A DNA stretch of 64,000 nucleotides from Paramacrobiotus metropolitanus (GCF_019649055.1 NW_026570326.1:62001-126000); one strand, 5' to 3'. Positions 44,482 through 57,020 are shown, counted from the first letter of the stretch. A program made the numbers and translations. Notes: generated by a model not told the origin, from the sequence alone.

Positions 44482-46936
44482 AGAGTTTGTATTCGTACCG
44501 GTCAACCACGACATAGGTCGGTCCCTTGATGCTCAGCAGAGGGTTGTCGTACTTATTGGCCAGGCTCGTGTCGTCGATGGTCTTGGCTCGCACGTACTCG
44601 TTAACCAACTTCTCTAGACGTTGGTTGTGCGCTTTCAGCTGACGGTTTTCATGACGCCGGACAATGTTCTTGACTTCCATATGGGCGGTGTTCATGATAA
44701 ACGGCTCCAGCATGAAGATCTCCTCAATATTCTGCAAAATTAACACAATAATGTTGATCGACTGAAAATTAACAAATTTCCTCAACGGAAACCAGGTAGT
44801 TTACAGATTTACTTCGCTCAAAGGTGAAGATAATTATCAAGACTTAAAACTCCAAAGCCAAATCGGAATCAGTTCAGAATACACCAAAACGTTCGCGTTT
44901 GCAAAAATTAACAATGCACGTAAAAAAGCGCCGTTTCTGTTTCTGTGCAGCTACAGCAAATTTTTACTGAAGAATAACCGGGAAGCACATAAAGCGAAAG
45001 CTTAGACATTCAAACTGATACACAGTTCACAAACTGTTTCAAAATATAATGGAAACGTAGCTATTTTAGTTATTTTTTAAGTGCGTGTTTGAAAATGAAG
45101 CTGTTCGAAAATCATTATTTTATTTAGCATGTACAGTATAAGTGTTTTCATTTCAGGTAAATCAAGTTACATTTAAAATCATTTCAAAAGCGCTTAAACT
45201 TAACATGCTTAAACTTGAATACATAATTTTAATTCTTACCTTGTTAACGTCTAACTGCGGCGCTTTCGCTGCATCATTCTTCGGTTTTTCCTTATCTAAA
45301 TCGTCCATACGCTTCTCTACCGACGCGTACAGTTTATCATCGGGATGCTGCATCCTGTGAGCGGCCAGCGCGTGCCGCACCAGTCGTACACCCTGCCAAA
45401 GCACCCAGTTAACGGTCACATTTCTTAAAGAATTTTGCATTACAAACCGTCTTTTCCAGCTTGAGCAGCTGATCATGAACGGCCTGGAATTGCGCCGTCA
45501 TATCCTTGTACTCGTTGAGGAAGCGGTCGTTGCCGTGGCGGATGCGGTGCTTCACGACTCCCGTGGCCGCTTTCAGCCGGTTTTTCAACTATCAACCACA
45601 CTGTAGCAACATTATTATGGTTCACTTGCTACGATTGTATTTTGTGCATACTTCGTCCCAGTATTGCATTTTGATGTCGGATTTCTCTTGGTACGCGGAG
45701 AATTTCGCTTTTTTCGTTGCTACCATTTTCTGCAACACGATTTCCAAGTTGTCGCTTGACAGATCCACTGCTCAGCGAAAAATGTGCGTCTTACCGAGAG
45801 CATGTTGATCCTGGTGATTTGGTATTTGACCTCCTTGGAGTTGGTCTCGTCTTTGGCACGCAGTTCTTGGTAACGTATCAGCTTCTCCTCGGTTTTATTC
45901 TTGTACTTGGTGTACTCGTCTTCCATCTGCTGATATAGGTCGGAGATCGTGTGCTCCATGGTAATGCGTAGCATCTGTTTCTCCTCCATTATCTGTACAC
46001 GAAAATGATGCAAATTAAGACTGACATTGCAAAATCTTTAAAAACCCTGAAAATAAGATTTATACATAAATACATGTAAATAAAAGCGTGTTTGTTATCA
46101 ACCCAAAGTTTCGGTTTGCTGTTGAGCCACGCCCACTGCTCCAGGAATGAGCATTCCGATAAACTCCATCATTAAGCGCTCTTCAGCAATAATGCCGGAT
46201 GTAATTTTGAAAAGTCTTAATTATATTACCCGCTTTTGTAAGCATTATTTTCAAATATTAATATACTTAAATTTTCATAATTACGGTTGTACGTTACCCG
46301 GTTTCTAATCTCGTCAACAGCAGTCAAGAACTTGGTCCGCCGCTCCGTTTCCTCCTCGCCCCATTCCTCATCCATGACCTTCAACATCAGATCGATCTTC
46401 TTCATCTCGTTGTCGTTCTGTTCGGCCAACATATTCGTCTTGGCACACAATTCCGCCATAAGCGTGCGCAAGTTCCCATAATACTCTTCTTCGAGAAACC
46501 TCTTCAGATCCCCATGAATCTCCGTCAGCCGCTGCAGCGCCGCCGTGTGCCGCTGACTGAGCAGTTCCTCCTGCTCAAACGCTTCCCGCATGTCATCCAT
46601 CAGGAACTCCAGGGTGTCATCGCGGTGGGCGATCTGCTGCTGGATCCGCTGCGCTTCCTGGCGGATTTCTTCCTGGAGCTCGCGGCGGCGTACCCGGCGC
46701 AGATGGGGCCGGTGCTGGATGAGGACCTGATTGAAAGCGCGGGCGGCCTGCTTCCACTCGAAGTTGGCGGTATCCTGCAGAACGGACGGCGGTTATTAAA
46801 GTGTCTTAGCAAAAATCTTGTACAGACACTTGTTTAAAGCAGGTACCTCCAGAAATGTCTGGGCCGCGGCATTTCGTCGCCACAGCCGCACCCACGGCGG
46901 GAGCTTGGCGGCTTTTCCTTTCTTAGGCTTCGGCAT
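44482..46936 (-). CDS. DRC2: Dynein regulatory complex subunit 2 (CCDC65)
   Basis: DRC2 pairs with DRC1 in the base of the nexin-dynein regulatory complex between doublet microtubules. Exons: 46936-46847, 46774-46298, 45992-45795, about 45774-45652, about 45590-45454, about 45395-45239 and about 44732-44482. The protein starts MPKPKKGKAAKLPPW, close to the basic start of the family. The strongest match is the block ELRAKDETNSKEVKYQITRI (human [20 protein letters not shown]-type) after MLRITMEHTISDLYQQMEDE. The C terminus has HENRQLKAHNQRLEKLVNEY and then NPLL, matching the family end (ENQQLRQLLKQYL...NPLF). Mostly coiled coil. The junction after 45795 does not fit perfectly in phase, so exon 4 boundaries are provisional. 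Confidence 0.85.
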
Positions 46937-47918
46937 TTACAGGCCCATTAGCCAATGTCGACGGAGGTGCTTCTATCCATAAAAGCAAACAACATTATCA
47001 GATTTTTTAGGCCTGACGTGTGAAGGAAATAATTTTCAAAAAGTAATAATAATTTAATAATAAATAATAAAATTAATAATATAAATAATTTTACGCAGAA
47101 TAACTTGCAAAACGCGAAGCACAGGGATTTGTAAAGATTCTGGCACAGTAAAACAATGCTTAGCGTCTAATAAAGAAAACAAAGCTACATGGTGACCTTT
47201 TCTCAGATACCGTGCAGTTATTATAACAGCTCTTCTGCCCACACGTTCTAGAAACTGTTTGTTCTAAAAAGAAAACACCCAACACTCCAAGTCCAGCATA
47301 ATCAAATAATAAACACTCCAGATTTATATTCCTTCAATTTTACGGTTTAATGTTGTGGAACGCAGCACAAGACAGATCGATAACCCACCATTCCAAAAAC
47401 GGAAACAAAACTTGCTGCTCAGATAATAATACGCACTTATATCATGCGCAAAATCGACGCGCTGCTGAGATGATTTCCATATTTATTTATGATGCGGAAA
47501 TAAATAAGAATCACGTCCGATCTGCATTTCGCACACTAATTAGAGAAGATCTTGCATACAAAAAAACTCGAAAATCGGGAACGATGAGTTAAAGATGCGT
47601 TGACACAATATTTTTTAGATTAATTTTATCGTATAATCAGAACTTTGCTGGAAGCCCCATTATAATGTTGTACAGTACTTAATGTGTAATTCCGTATAGC
47701 TGCGTTGTTGGCCTTTTAGACAAGGCACACTGTTGCTACGGTAAACGATGACTCGCCATTAATCAAACCGTAAACAAACACAGCGTGCACAAGGACACAG
47801 TACGCCCTATATGTTCCTGTGCTAAGTCATACTGTCTGGTGTAATTCGGCTAATTTTTTCCCGCTGTTACATGCTATCCCCTCACTTTCCTTAAACCCCG
47901 CCCATCATTTCGTCTCGG
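46937..47918. other. Divergent intergenic between DRC2 and BTB-BACK gene
   Basis: No conserved coding sequence is visible. A plus-strand frame at 47350-47592 is open for 80 residues but looks random. The motif TGACCTTT lies at 47193, about 257 bases upstream of the DRC2 start. Confidence 0.4.
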
Positions 47919-50900
47919 ATGTCGTGCGGCGGCGACGCCATGTCGGCGTGTGCCGCGCGGACGCCCAGCACGCCGCTGGGCCAAGTACCCTGCAGTCGCG
48001 TCACCCTCAAACAAGTCAGCGCCACGGTGTGCAATATCAAACCGCTGGATGAGAGTCCGCCGGAGCCCAAGCCCAAGGCCTCCTGCCCCAATCCCAATAA
48101 GACCAAACCGCCGTCCTGTAATAAGACGGACTTCAAACCGGATAAATTGGCCGGGTGTAAGGCCAAGAATGTGCGCGAGGGACTGTCGATGAGCGTGGAA
48201 ATCCCGGAGCGTATCGATCCCAATGAAATCGATAGTGCCTATGTCTGCATTACCAGGTCACAGGTAATTCGACGAATTAGACATTTTCACTACTATGAGT
48301 CAAGACGAGTATTATAAAATTTGAATTTCGTATTTCTGAATCAGTTTACAGTGTAAAAGCACGATAGTCCGTGGACTTTCGTTGCTCTGCTTTGAAAGTC
48401 AATGTATTTTTAAAAACCTTAAAAATTAAATTGACGAAATGAAAGACGATATCTTGTAGCGCTTGCGTTTCTGATAATTCAGCTATTGTATTATCAGTTT
48501 TTCTTAAGATCCTCGACCACATTTATCCGGTTCGTTACGTACATGATAAATACACGATACATTCGATTTTGTTGTTGTTCCTGCTCTTTTTATTCGAATG
48601 TTTATCACGATCTTCTTCTTAGGAGTTGAATACACTTTTCCTGCTCGCGAGCTTATTATTATTTGCTCCAGGTTTTTTGCTACCATTAATTTTATAAAGT
48701 GACCTTATTCACATTTTGCAATGAAGTTATAATACTATAAAAAATGAATAAAATTATTGGTGTAACATATACATATTTAAGGGAAGTGGGTCGGTACATG
48801 CCACGTGGTACCAAATTCGTGTACATGCACGAAAACTGACACTTTCGCGCACTCCCAAACACATTTTTGTTTCGGTTTATGACATTCTGTAGCCAGAAGA
48901 TTTGTATACACTGGTGTGAAAACCGTTTGTGGTCGTGTGCTTAGCGTTAGCTGCTCGAAAGGATGCATCTGTTTGTTTGATGGCATGGTACATACCACAT
49001 ACTCGTTCTACTTTTAACAATAATGTCGTGAATGAGTGACCGAGCTGCCGGTACTGTCCATTGCACAGAGCCCGTGAGGTGAAGGATTGTCTGAGCTGCC
49101 GGTACTGTTCAGTGCACGGAGCCCGTTAGGCAAACGGGTGACTGACCTCTCGGTACCGCCCAGTACGGGGTCCGTTAGATTAACGAGTGACCGAGCTATA
49201 TGCCACTATTAAAATTAAGGGGCCCGTTAGGTGAGCAGGTGACCGAGCTAACGGTACTGTCCAGTGAACGGCGCCCAATAGATTAACGAGTGACTGAGCT
49301 ATCTCACACTATCGAAATTACAGAGCCCGTTGGGTGATCGGCTGTCCGAGCTGCCGACACTGCCCAATGTACGGTGCCTGTTAGGTAAACGGGTGACCGG
49401 GATATCGGTACTGTCCATTTCAAAGATCCCGCTTGGTGAGCGAGTGACCAAGGTACCGGTATTGTGCAGTGTACGGGCCAGTTAAGTGAGCGAGTGATCG
49501 AGCTGCCAGTATTGGTCACTGCGGGGAGCCCGTTAGGTGAGCGGGTGATCTAGCTACCGCCTACCGTTACTGCCCAATGTACGGGGTCCGTTAGGTCGCC
49601 AAGTGCCGGGATACCGGTACTGCACAGTGCAAAGAGCCCGCTAGCTGAACGAGTGACCGAGCTGCCAATACTGCCCAGTGTACGGGCCCACTAGGTGAGC
49701 GAGTGACCGGGATACCAGTACTGTTCAGTGCACGGAGCCCGTTCGGTGAGCGGATAACCGAGCTTCCGGTACAGTCAAGTGGAAGTGGCTCTTAGGTGAG
49801 CGGGTGACCGGAATATGCAAAGAGCCGCTAGTGAACGAGTGACCGAGCTACCGGTATTGTTCAGTGTGCGGGGCCCGTTAAATTAATAGGTGACCGAGCT
49901 AGCTGACACTATCAAAATCAGGGGGCCCGTTAGGTGAGGGGGTGACCCGATTTTCAAAAGGAAACTCGCACTCCGTCCGATACCGCCCGCTGGAGGGTTA
50001 AGTTGATTTAAGGATAGTTTGTCATGAAATTTTATTATTGCGAATACAATGGGTAACGGAACTTTCATTTTGATCGGGTTGGTCGCGAAAATGGTAGTAC
50101 ATAGTGTATTCGGTAGTGTACATCTAAATCTAGTATGAAAGGCTATTTCGGTTTATACGGTATCTTCCATTACGAAAAGAGCAACAGGTAATTGCAATAC
50201 ATAATTTCAATTTTCAACCATGTTCTGACTGCTGTACTTTTGGAAAGTATGGAGATTCTTAGGTTTGTCGAAATGATTTGTTTTCTCTGTTTGAAATTCC
50301 AAGAAAACCCAAGACAGTTTGCTTGGGTTATGAAATATGGGCTCTCAGATTAAGGAAATAATTTTTGTTTATGCTGTACGGTAAATCTGGGTTGGCGTAT
50401 CACATCTTATTTTTGGTGGTAATAAAGTACTAAAACGTACATATATGTATACTGTATTTGTGACTAATAATTTCCTTTAAAAATTCCACAAAATACGTAT
50501 GTTTCGTTATCTGTTACTGCACGGTACAATTTGAACATACAGTATTTAAATTTGGTTTTGTTGCAGCAGGTTTCGATAATACGGTGTCGAGTAATTTTGT
50601 TCTGAATAATTTGTAGGACGAGATATTATGGAGCGTGGGCAAAGTGGTCCAGGATTTCCACAAACGCAACCACTTCCACGATGCCTCCTTGAAAACCGGC
50701 AACGGCGAGGCGCTAGCCCACCGCTACGTCCTGTGCGCCTCATCGGAATGGATGAGCAACTACATCCACAACGAGGCCAATCAGGCGCCGGGCTGCGGCA
50801 GCCACAAACAGCTGATCGAGATTCGGCTGGATAACTGTCTGGAGGCGCCGGCCGTATGCCAGATTGTCGACTACATGTACACGGCGCGCTGCCGGCTGAA

Positions 50901-52873
50901 CTACTTCAACTTTTATCCGGTGTTCCAAGCGGCTACTTACCTGAAAATGCCGACGATTATACACGCCTGCCAACGGCTGATGACCCATCTGATGGCGGAT
51001 GAGAATCTGGCCATTATGTTAGAGGTACAAACAGATGCAGTAGTTTTGAAAGTAGATGAAATGCATGTTAAATTATTATAACTTCATTAAATTAAACAGT
51101 TTCCTCGAAGTTAAGTTTATTTTCTGACTGAAATATTTCAAAAGGTCGGCTTATTTGCGCATTTACTGTTTGTTTTTCAAGAGTTTTAAGGTTGAACAAA
51201 TTAAAAGATGGCTTATTAGAATGGCGTTTTTGAATTTCTTTATTTACTTAATAAATTTTTCGATCGGATTATGTTCATTTATTTACTCTATTGCGATTAA
51301 TTAGTTGATGCGTTTGTCCATTCAACAGAAACCTTTAAACTCAGTAATTTTATTTCAGTAAATATGTGTTGAGAAATAAATATAAGCTGCGAAATTAAGA
51401 ACCATTTGACAAAGCTTACCATAAAGTTTGCTGAATATGCTGTTGCGCTTATTATAATAACGATTAATTATAACTTAGATTGCCGAACAAGCCGTCAAAA
51501 GCGAGCCGCTGGTCCGATTCGTCTATCGTCACTGGGTGGAGAAATTCTACAACCAGGTCCAAGCCTGCAGCTTCCTGGATTGGCCCTTCCAGCGGGTGTA
51601 CCGCCTCCTGTGTAACGACGACATCCGCGTTAACGTACGTTCATGTCATCTTTCTCTTTTTGGATGTACTGTATTTATTTACACATGATTGCTCTCCAAA
51701 TTCCTTCCAATATTTATTAAATTAAATTTTGTTTTGGTAAACTCTTAAAAAACTGGGATCTTTCAGACAGAAATGGATGTGTTTAAAGCCGCGCTGCGCT
51801 GGATCAACCATGATCGCTGCCAGCGCACCACGTATTTCAACGATCTCATGAAGCTGGTCCGCTGGGTGTACATGACGCAGGATGAGTTGGTGCAGGCTGT
51901 GGAGATGGATAAGATGCTCATCAGCAGCAAGGATGTTAAGCAGCTCATCACCGATGCACAATGGTAAGTAGCTTCGTATCCGGTAGTTTCGTGGCCAACT
52001 GGCATATACAGATAGTAATATACTGCTATCGCTGCTTGAATTTTCGTGCATTTTAAACGATTAAGCCATATTTTATTAGCCGGTATTTTAAACACCGAGA
52101 ATATAAAATATATATTAATTGGCCATAAAAAGATTATATTAGATGCAGTAAACTCAGATCCTCGGCTTACTACAGTGCTTATTAATAAAATTAGTTGCTG
52201 TTCTGAAAATTCCTTAAAAATCGTCAAACATTCATTTCTATCAGGAGCCTTGAAAAATGCATTTTGCAAAGTGTATCAATGAAAGGCTAGGTTTTTACGA
52301 AGTCTAATGCTAAAAGCGCTAAACAGTTTCGTTAGAAATTACCGGAAGCTTGTCCGGTAATTTCTGACGAATCCATACAGCGGAATATACAAATGTGCGT
52401 GTTACGCCAAACTCCATACAAGTACTACAGCGCGCCAGGCCATGCTGACTAAGCACGTACTATGCATTTCGCTGGCTGGTGGCTTGGTGCACGCCAGATA
52501 ATTTAATGAGAATATTAGTAACTACATGGCGGAAGGTGGCTAGAAAATGGTTGGTGCAGGAAGCGACAACCTAGCTGCTGTGCGCATTTACGAAATTTCA
52601 AGAACGTAGTGAAGTGACGCCACATCGCTATAAGCGCAAACTTCGCGCTCTCTGTACCTTTACGTAGGAAATTACCGGACAGGCTTGTAATCCTTGTTTC
52701 TTTCACTTAGGTTCAAGACGTGCCAGGAGCACAAGCACAATTGGAAGGACTACAGCATTCCGGCCAGCCGATTGATGAGCGGTCCGCTGTGCCGGTCGCC
52801 ACGCCCCGGCGAACCATCCTGTCCCGCCAGCGACCGTGTGTACCCGAAGCGCGGACAATGCGCACCCAAGTAA
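47919..52873 (+). CDS. BTB-BACK domain protein (Kelch-like without kelch repeats)
   Basis: Five exons: 47919-48263, 50617-51024, 51479-51634, 51767-51963 and 52711-52873, giving 422 residues. Residues 1-115 are a Pro/Lys/Cys-rich leader. The BTB/POZ fold occupies about 120-250: GKVVQDFHKRNHFHDASLK, HRYVLCASSEWMSNYI, IRLDNCLEAPAVCQIVDYMY and TYLKMPTIIHACQRLM. The BACK domain follows (VFKAALRWINHD, YFNDLMKLVRWVYM). The last exon is short and Cys/Pro-rich (CRSPRPGEPSCPAS). There are no kelch repeats. BTB-BACK proteins usually dimerise and act as CUL3 ubiquitin ligase adaptors; that role is inferred here. The first intron is 2.35 kb and carries a minisatellite and an R1 repeat, and the fourth intron carries transposon-like sequence. 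Confidence 0.85.
48776..48965 (-). repeat. Diverged copy of the R1 repeat
   Basis: Shares AAGGGAAGTGG, CGGTACATG, ACCAAATTCGTGTACATGCA and TTTCGCGCACTCCCAAACAC with the 4.26-kb unit and lies in the same strand orientation as that array. Located in intron 1 of the BTB-BACK gene. Confidence 0.8.
49033..49950. repeat. Minisatellite, ~15 units of about 55-60 bp
   Basis: Degenerate tandem units built on GAGCCCGTTAGGTGAGCGAG, then TGACCGAGCT, a (A/G)CCGGTACTG segment and TCCAGTG(C/T)ACGG. Units vary in length by a few bases, and several have substitutions such as ATCGAAATTA in place of the GGTACTG segment, which suggests higher-order structure (the AAATTA-type variant recurs at about 49.2, 49.3 and 49.9 kb). 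The array lies entirely in intron 1 of the BTB-BACK gene. Confidence 0.85.
52336..52690. mobile_element. Possible small transposon relic in BTB-BACK intron 4
   Basis: Near-terminal GAAATTACCGGA motifs face opposite ways at about 52343 and 52668. The left one is itself part of a 12-bp hairpin (GAAATTACCGGA-AGCTTG-TCCGGTAATTTC). A third copy of the motif is at about 31167. No target-site duplication is obvious, so the limits are approximate. Confidence 0.4.
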
Positions 52874-54936
52874 ACACCGTTGTGATTGGCTAAGCTTGTA
52901 TGGAAATCAAACGGTTGTTTTGTTATTAAATATAGGATGCAACCACCGCCATGTAAAACCGGCAATCCACCGTGCGGACCCGCGGCCGAATTCCCGACGC
53001 CCTTTAAGGCAGTCAAATCCTGTGAGCCGTGCGCACGTAGTCGATAATCGCGGTGGTTTTTCTCCACCCTTGTTTTTAATTTGTTAATCTTTGTCGTGTT
53101 TAACTTTTCTTAACTTGTACATGGAAATGACTGATCGAATGATGACCAGAATGGCGACCTGACTAACAGACTCGATCCAACCAACAGGCTGCGTCTTGTT
53201 ATAAAATGGCGTATCATAAGTAAAAATTACAGACTTTTAGTACGGAATTTATAGCATAGGCGCTCGACGTATACTGTAATATGACTGAAAAAAAGTAAAG
53301 CGCTAACGCTCTAGTCAAATTCTAAATCAGAACGAAACAGCACAACAACTGAACGTTTGAAAATCAGACAGATCGCACATAATGAGAAAGAAAGAATAAA
53401 AGGAAAAAGTATAACAATATTGTACACAGAAAGCGAAGGAAAGAAACGCAAGCCGAATATTCTGTGCCTAACGCAGATATGTTGGACAAGGATTTATCGC
53501 TGTGTAACCGACCAAAACGCCAGAGCGAGCAAGACGTCCGGCGGACGATTTGGCGCAACGCCGACCAATCCGTCCGGGGGCCAAAACAAGTCCTCCGTAA
53601 ATTTTGCTCCCCCCAATTTTTTCGCTTTCTCGATGAAGCCTAATGCTTCACGAAAGCAGCCTAATGCTTCTACAAGTTTTTTCGAGCCAAAAACTGTGGT
53701 CGAAGCAATATTTCCTGCTCATTATACTGAGCCCTGCACGCTATCCGCTCACACTTTTGAAGTACTTTGATTGAATCCGTCAACTGATCATTGTGATTTA
53801 TTAGGGTTTCAGAGTGAACACATAACGGGTTCAATCGAAGCATGCCTAATGACAGCTCTAGTTTGCTTAGAGTTTTAGACCAGACTAACTTGATTTGAAC
53901 AGTCGGAAGCGCAACTGCGACATCCGGAACTTCTATACAGTATGTATACATAAACAAAAATCCAAACGCTGCAGTGGTAACACTTCTTGAATATGGATAA
54001 GTTGCGGTGTGGGCGAGCAGAGAACTCATATGAGAAAAAAATATGTACGATTATGGTTTATTTTTACAGCAAAATTGAACAATAATCGAAAATCGTTAGC
54101 TATGGCAGATTCCGCTGAATTGCAAAATTCCGGCGCATTTTTATTTATTGTTTTCTTCGTGCATAAATAAAAGGCTCGCTCGATGCGGCTCTGTTCGTGC
54201 GGGATGGGAATCGTTCCTTGAAAGTTACGCATTGCGTTCGTCTTTCTGCATACGTTTTCTACGTAGCGTATGTGGAAAGGCGCACGGAATGTGTAATGCA
54301 GTGCGGCCATTGCCCAAGCGTATTAGTTGTGCATGGTGTTCGTCTGCAAAAACATTACTACCCTGTATGTTCGGAAACATTCAGTGCCGCAGGACAGTGC
54401 TTTGCGAAATCAGCACTGCTAGAAATTCAATTTAAAATTCTTGCATTGTTTTCAAAATTAGCATGCGAGGAAAGATCTGGCTGGCAGCATACAACTGCGT
54501 ACAGCTGGTAAAATCGCTAGATTCGCTACCGTAGTTTTGCAAGTTTGCTTCAGTTGTCGGTTGCCTTTCATTGGATATCTGCTCCCGATATCTCACGTAT
54601 TTCCTGATGTCTGCTAGATACTAGAACGATAAGCTCGTTCACTTTGCTTGTGATCTCGATCTTTTAGGAAATGCCATTGCAAACTGTCAGGTATGCAATT
54701 TACGCTGCGTTGCCTGCCTTCAGACGATATGCTTGAAAACCACCCTAACGGAGCCGCACTTACACGGTTCCCTGCATGCAATAAAACCATCGAGAAAATG
54801 TACGCGTTTATCGTGCAAATATCTTGCAAACGGGAAATGCCTAAGATCCCGGGACCAGATATCCACTGAAACTTAGAACGCAACAAGACAACTAAATACA
54901 TTTTTTCTTGTAGCAAGTAATGTTGATAAAATTTTT
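52874..54936. other. Intergenic; contains a MITE fragment
   Basis: No supported gene. Bases about 53515-53612 are a diverged, inverted match to the right half of the mariner-type MITE at 32.28-32.40 kb: CGTCCGGCGGACGATTTGG, CCGGGGGCCAAAAC and GTAAATTTTGC recur in reverse complement. Long open frames here have no homology I recognise. Confidence 0.5.
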
Positions 54937-55399
54937 ATGCGCTGGACTGCACCGTGGTTGCGACAAGTTGGTGGTTTCTCTTTAAAAAATCCTCGTAAAC
55001 CACTGGTCGAAAAAACTGAAAAATCTTTCACGCGATCACTCAATTTATCCAAACACCTTTTGAATATGGGATTTTCCAGATTTGAGCTTGTCACAAATCC
55101 CAGGAATTTGAAAACTAAAGATGACCTCTTCAAAAACGCGTTGCATCTAGGCTACCGTGGTGGCCTTCTTCTCAAATAAAAATCGTTTTAAATTCCCATT
55201 TATGGCGTATTCGAAAGACGCCAAAGATGTTTTCCAACAGCAGAACGCATTAGCATGTTGGTATGGGATAATTCAGGAGATTACCACAAAAGTCGTCTTC
55301 TGTAGCCATATAAATAACCGCATTGATGTGTATGCTACTGGTAACTTTACGAAGGCGAGAGGGATGTGCCCATGTGGGCATGCGAAAGTTCTCGATTAG
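54937..55399 (+). pseudogene. Possible decayed ORF, frame shifted once
   Basis: Two overlapping frames follow each other. 54937-55179 encodes a basic segment ending KTKDDLFKNALHLGYRGG, and 55157-55399 encodes one containing FPFMAYSKDAKDVFQQQNAL and ending in MCPCGHAKVLD. Both look protein-like in composition. The change of frame between 55157 and 55179 suggests either a lost base or an unseen intron. I recognise no family; a retroelement origin is possible. Confidence 0.3.
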
Positions 55400-57020
55400 G
55401 GATCAGATGACTGCCGGTGCGCACTGTATGCTTGCTATGAGTACGCTTGCTATGACACGAGTACGAGTATGCTTGCTATGACACCAGAAAAACCTCAGGT
55501 ATTCAGTCACCGTATTCTATGGACAATATAACCATAGATCTTTCATTCGAAATCGTACTCGATACGAGTGCTGTTGTGGCTGCCAAATTCTCCAATGCCA
55601 AGGCGCGCTGCCTTATTGGAGAATAACGGAACGTCTGAGATCGTTCCATTTAATTTCCGTCCCTGAATTCCAAAATTAGCCTCGAGCTGCTGGTGATAGT
55701 GGTCAAATTATAATGGTTTTTTGTTTCGTTCGTTCGAGAGTTATAGCCAGATCCTAAGGTTAAACGTAAAACGATCAATTCAATAAATGTTAACCAACCA
55801 AGTTAAACACATTGAAAATGAGATCTTTCGGTTTTCTTGTTACTATGCAGAGTCGTGAGGGCGCACTATCTTAGTTTAGTGCGCCTTCACGTCATTAACT
55901 ATCGTACTGTAGTTATCCTGAAATATCTTTTATTCCAAACTTAGGTAGTATGCCAATTTTTTTTACATTGTGGTATAGGGATGCCTCTCAAAACTGTCAG
56001 TGACTAAAGGAGACCCCAAACAATAAGGCAATCAGTACTGGATACCTGAACGGCCTGCCTGTCCTATCCGTATGTGACCATGGCCAGCCGGTTACATCGG
56101 CGCTTGCACTCAAGATTCTCTTGCCGCGTCCGAGTTTTTGGTGTGTAACCAGAAAACTAAAGCACCTATACCATAATGCTACATATAATTATACCCGGAA
56201 AGACAGCAAAATTCTCTACAAGAAAATGCTGAACTTGACAATGCGTTCAATGTGCCCAACCACGAAAAGGCATCGAATAATGGTTCCTTTAAGCTTTGCC
56301 CAACTGGACGTTAATGCAAGGTCATGTGCTAACACTTCTGTTGGATTTAAGTTACCGACAAAGTTATATCACAAAGTTATAACGAAAGAAGCGGAAGCGT
56401 TTCCTGCACTCATCAAAGCAAAGTGAGCGCCGGCCGTATTGTTCTATAGCCGTAGTGAATGACGGCCGACCTTAATGGCGGCCGAAAAAGTTTGACCGAA
56501 ATGAAGACGACCGAAGTGATCGGTAGCCACAGCCGGCTATGCCCGCAGCGTTGATATCTTGGACGACGACGGGACGCTGTGGTGCGGCGCTGCGGACGCG
56601 TGGTGGGGTGTCAGACAAGCCGACAACGGCTACTGATCACTAATACCGGCTACTACCGTTGTCGGCTGGATTCCGTGAAAAGCATGAAAGAAGCAGGGAT
56701 ACAACGACGACGAAGCAGAACGCCAAGCAGCTGAGAGCAGATTTTTAGGAAATTATTACAAATGCATAAGAAAGACCTTTTAAATTACCAAAAATGACAA
56801 AACCGTAAATGCTACAAGAGAGCGCAGCGCATGCTTTTTCGCTAGAATTTACAATTTAGGCGGATTCCGCAATGTACCGGAACATGCCCGACAGCGCCAA
56901 AATATCCTCGATGTAAGGACGCCCCTCGCCTTTGGCCATTACAATGTATCGGGTGTGGGCGCGCAGGCATTTATAGATGACCGCTGCGATGAGAAAACGG
57001 GCATACGGTCCGTGTTTCCA
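55400..57020. other. Intergenic, no supported gene
   Basis: Contains a stem-loop at 55857-55892 (GTGAGGGCGCACT...AGTGCGCCTTCAC). A 101-residue frame at 56121-56426 is basic and unrecognised. Bases about 56430-56660 are rich in GGCCG and GACGACG runs. Confidence 0.4.

Noticed and set aside
46120-46195. Possible extra DRC2 exon (MMEFIGMLIPGAVGVAQQ)
   Set aside because: Skipping it gives a direct in-phase join that matches the known family alignment, so it is treated as intron.
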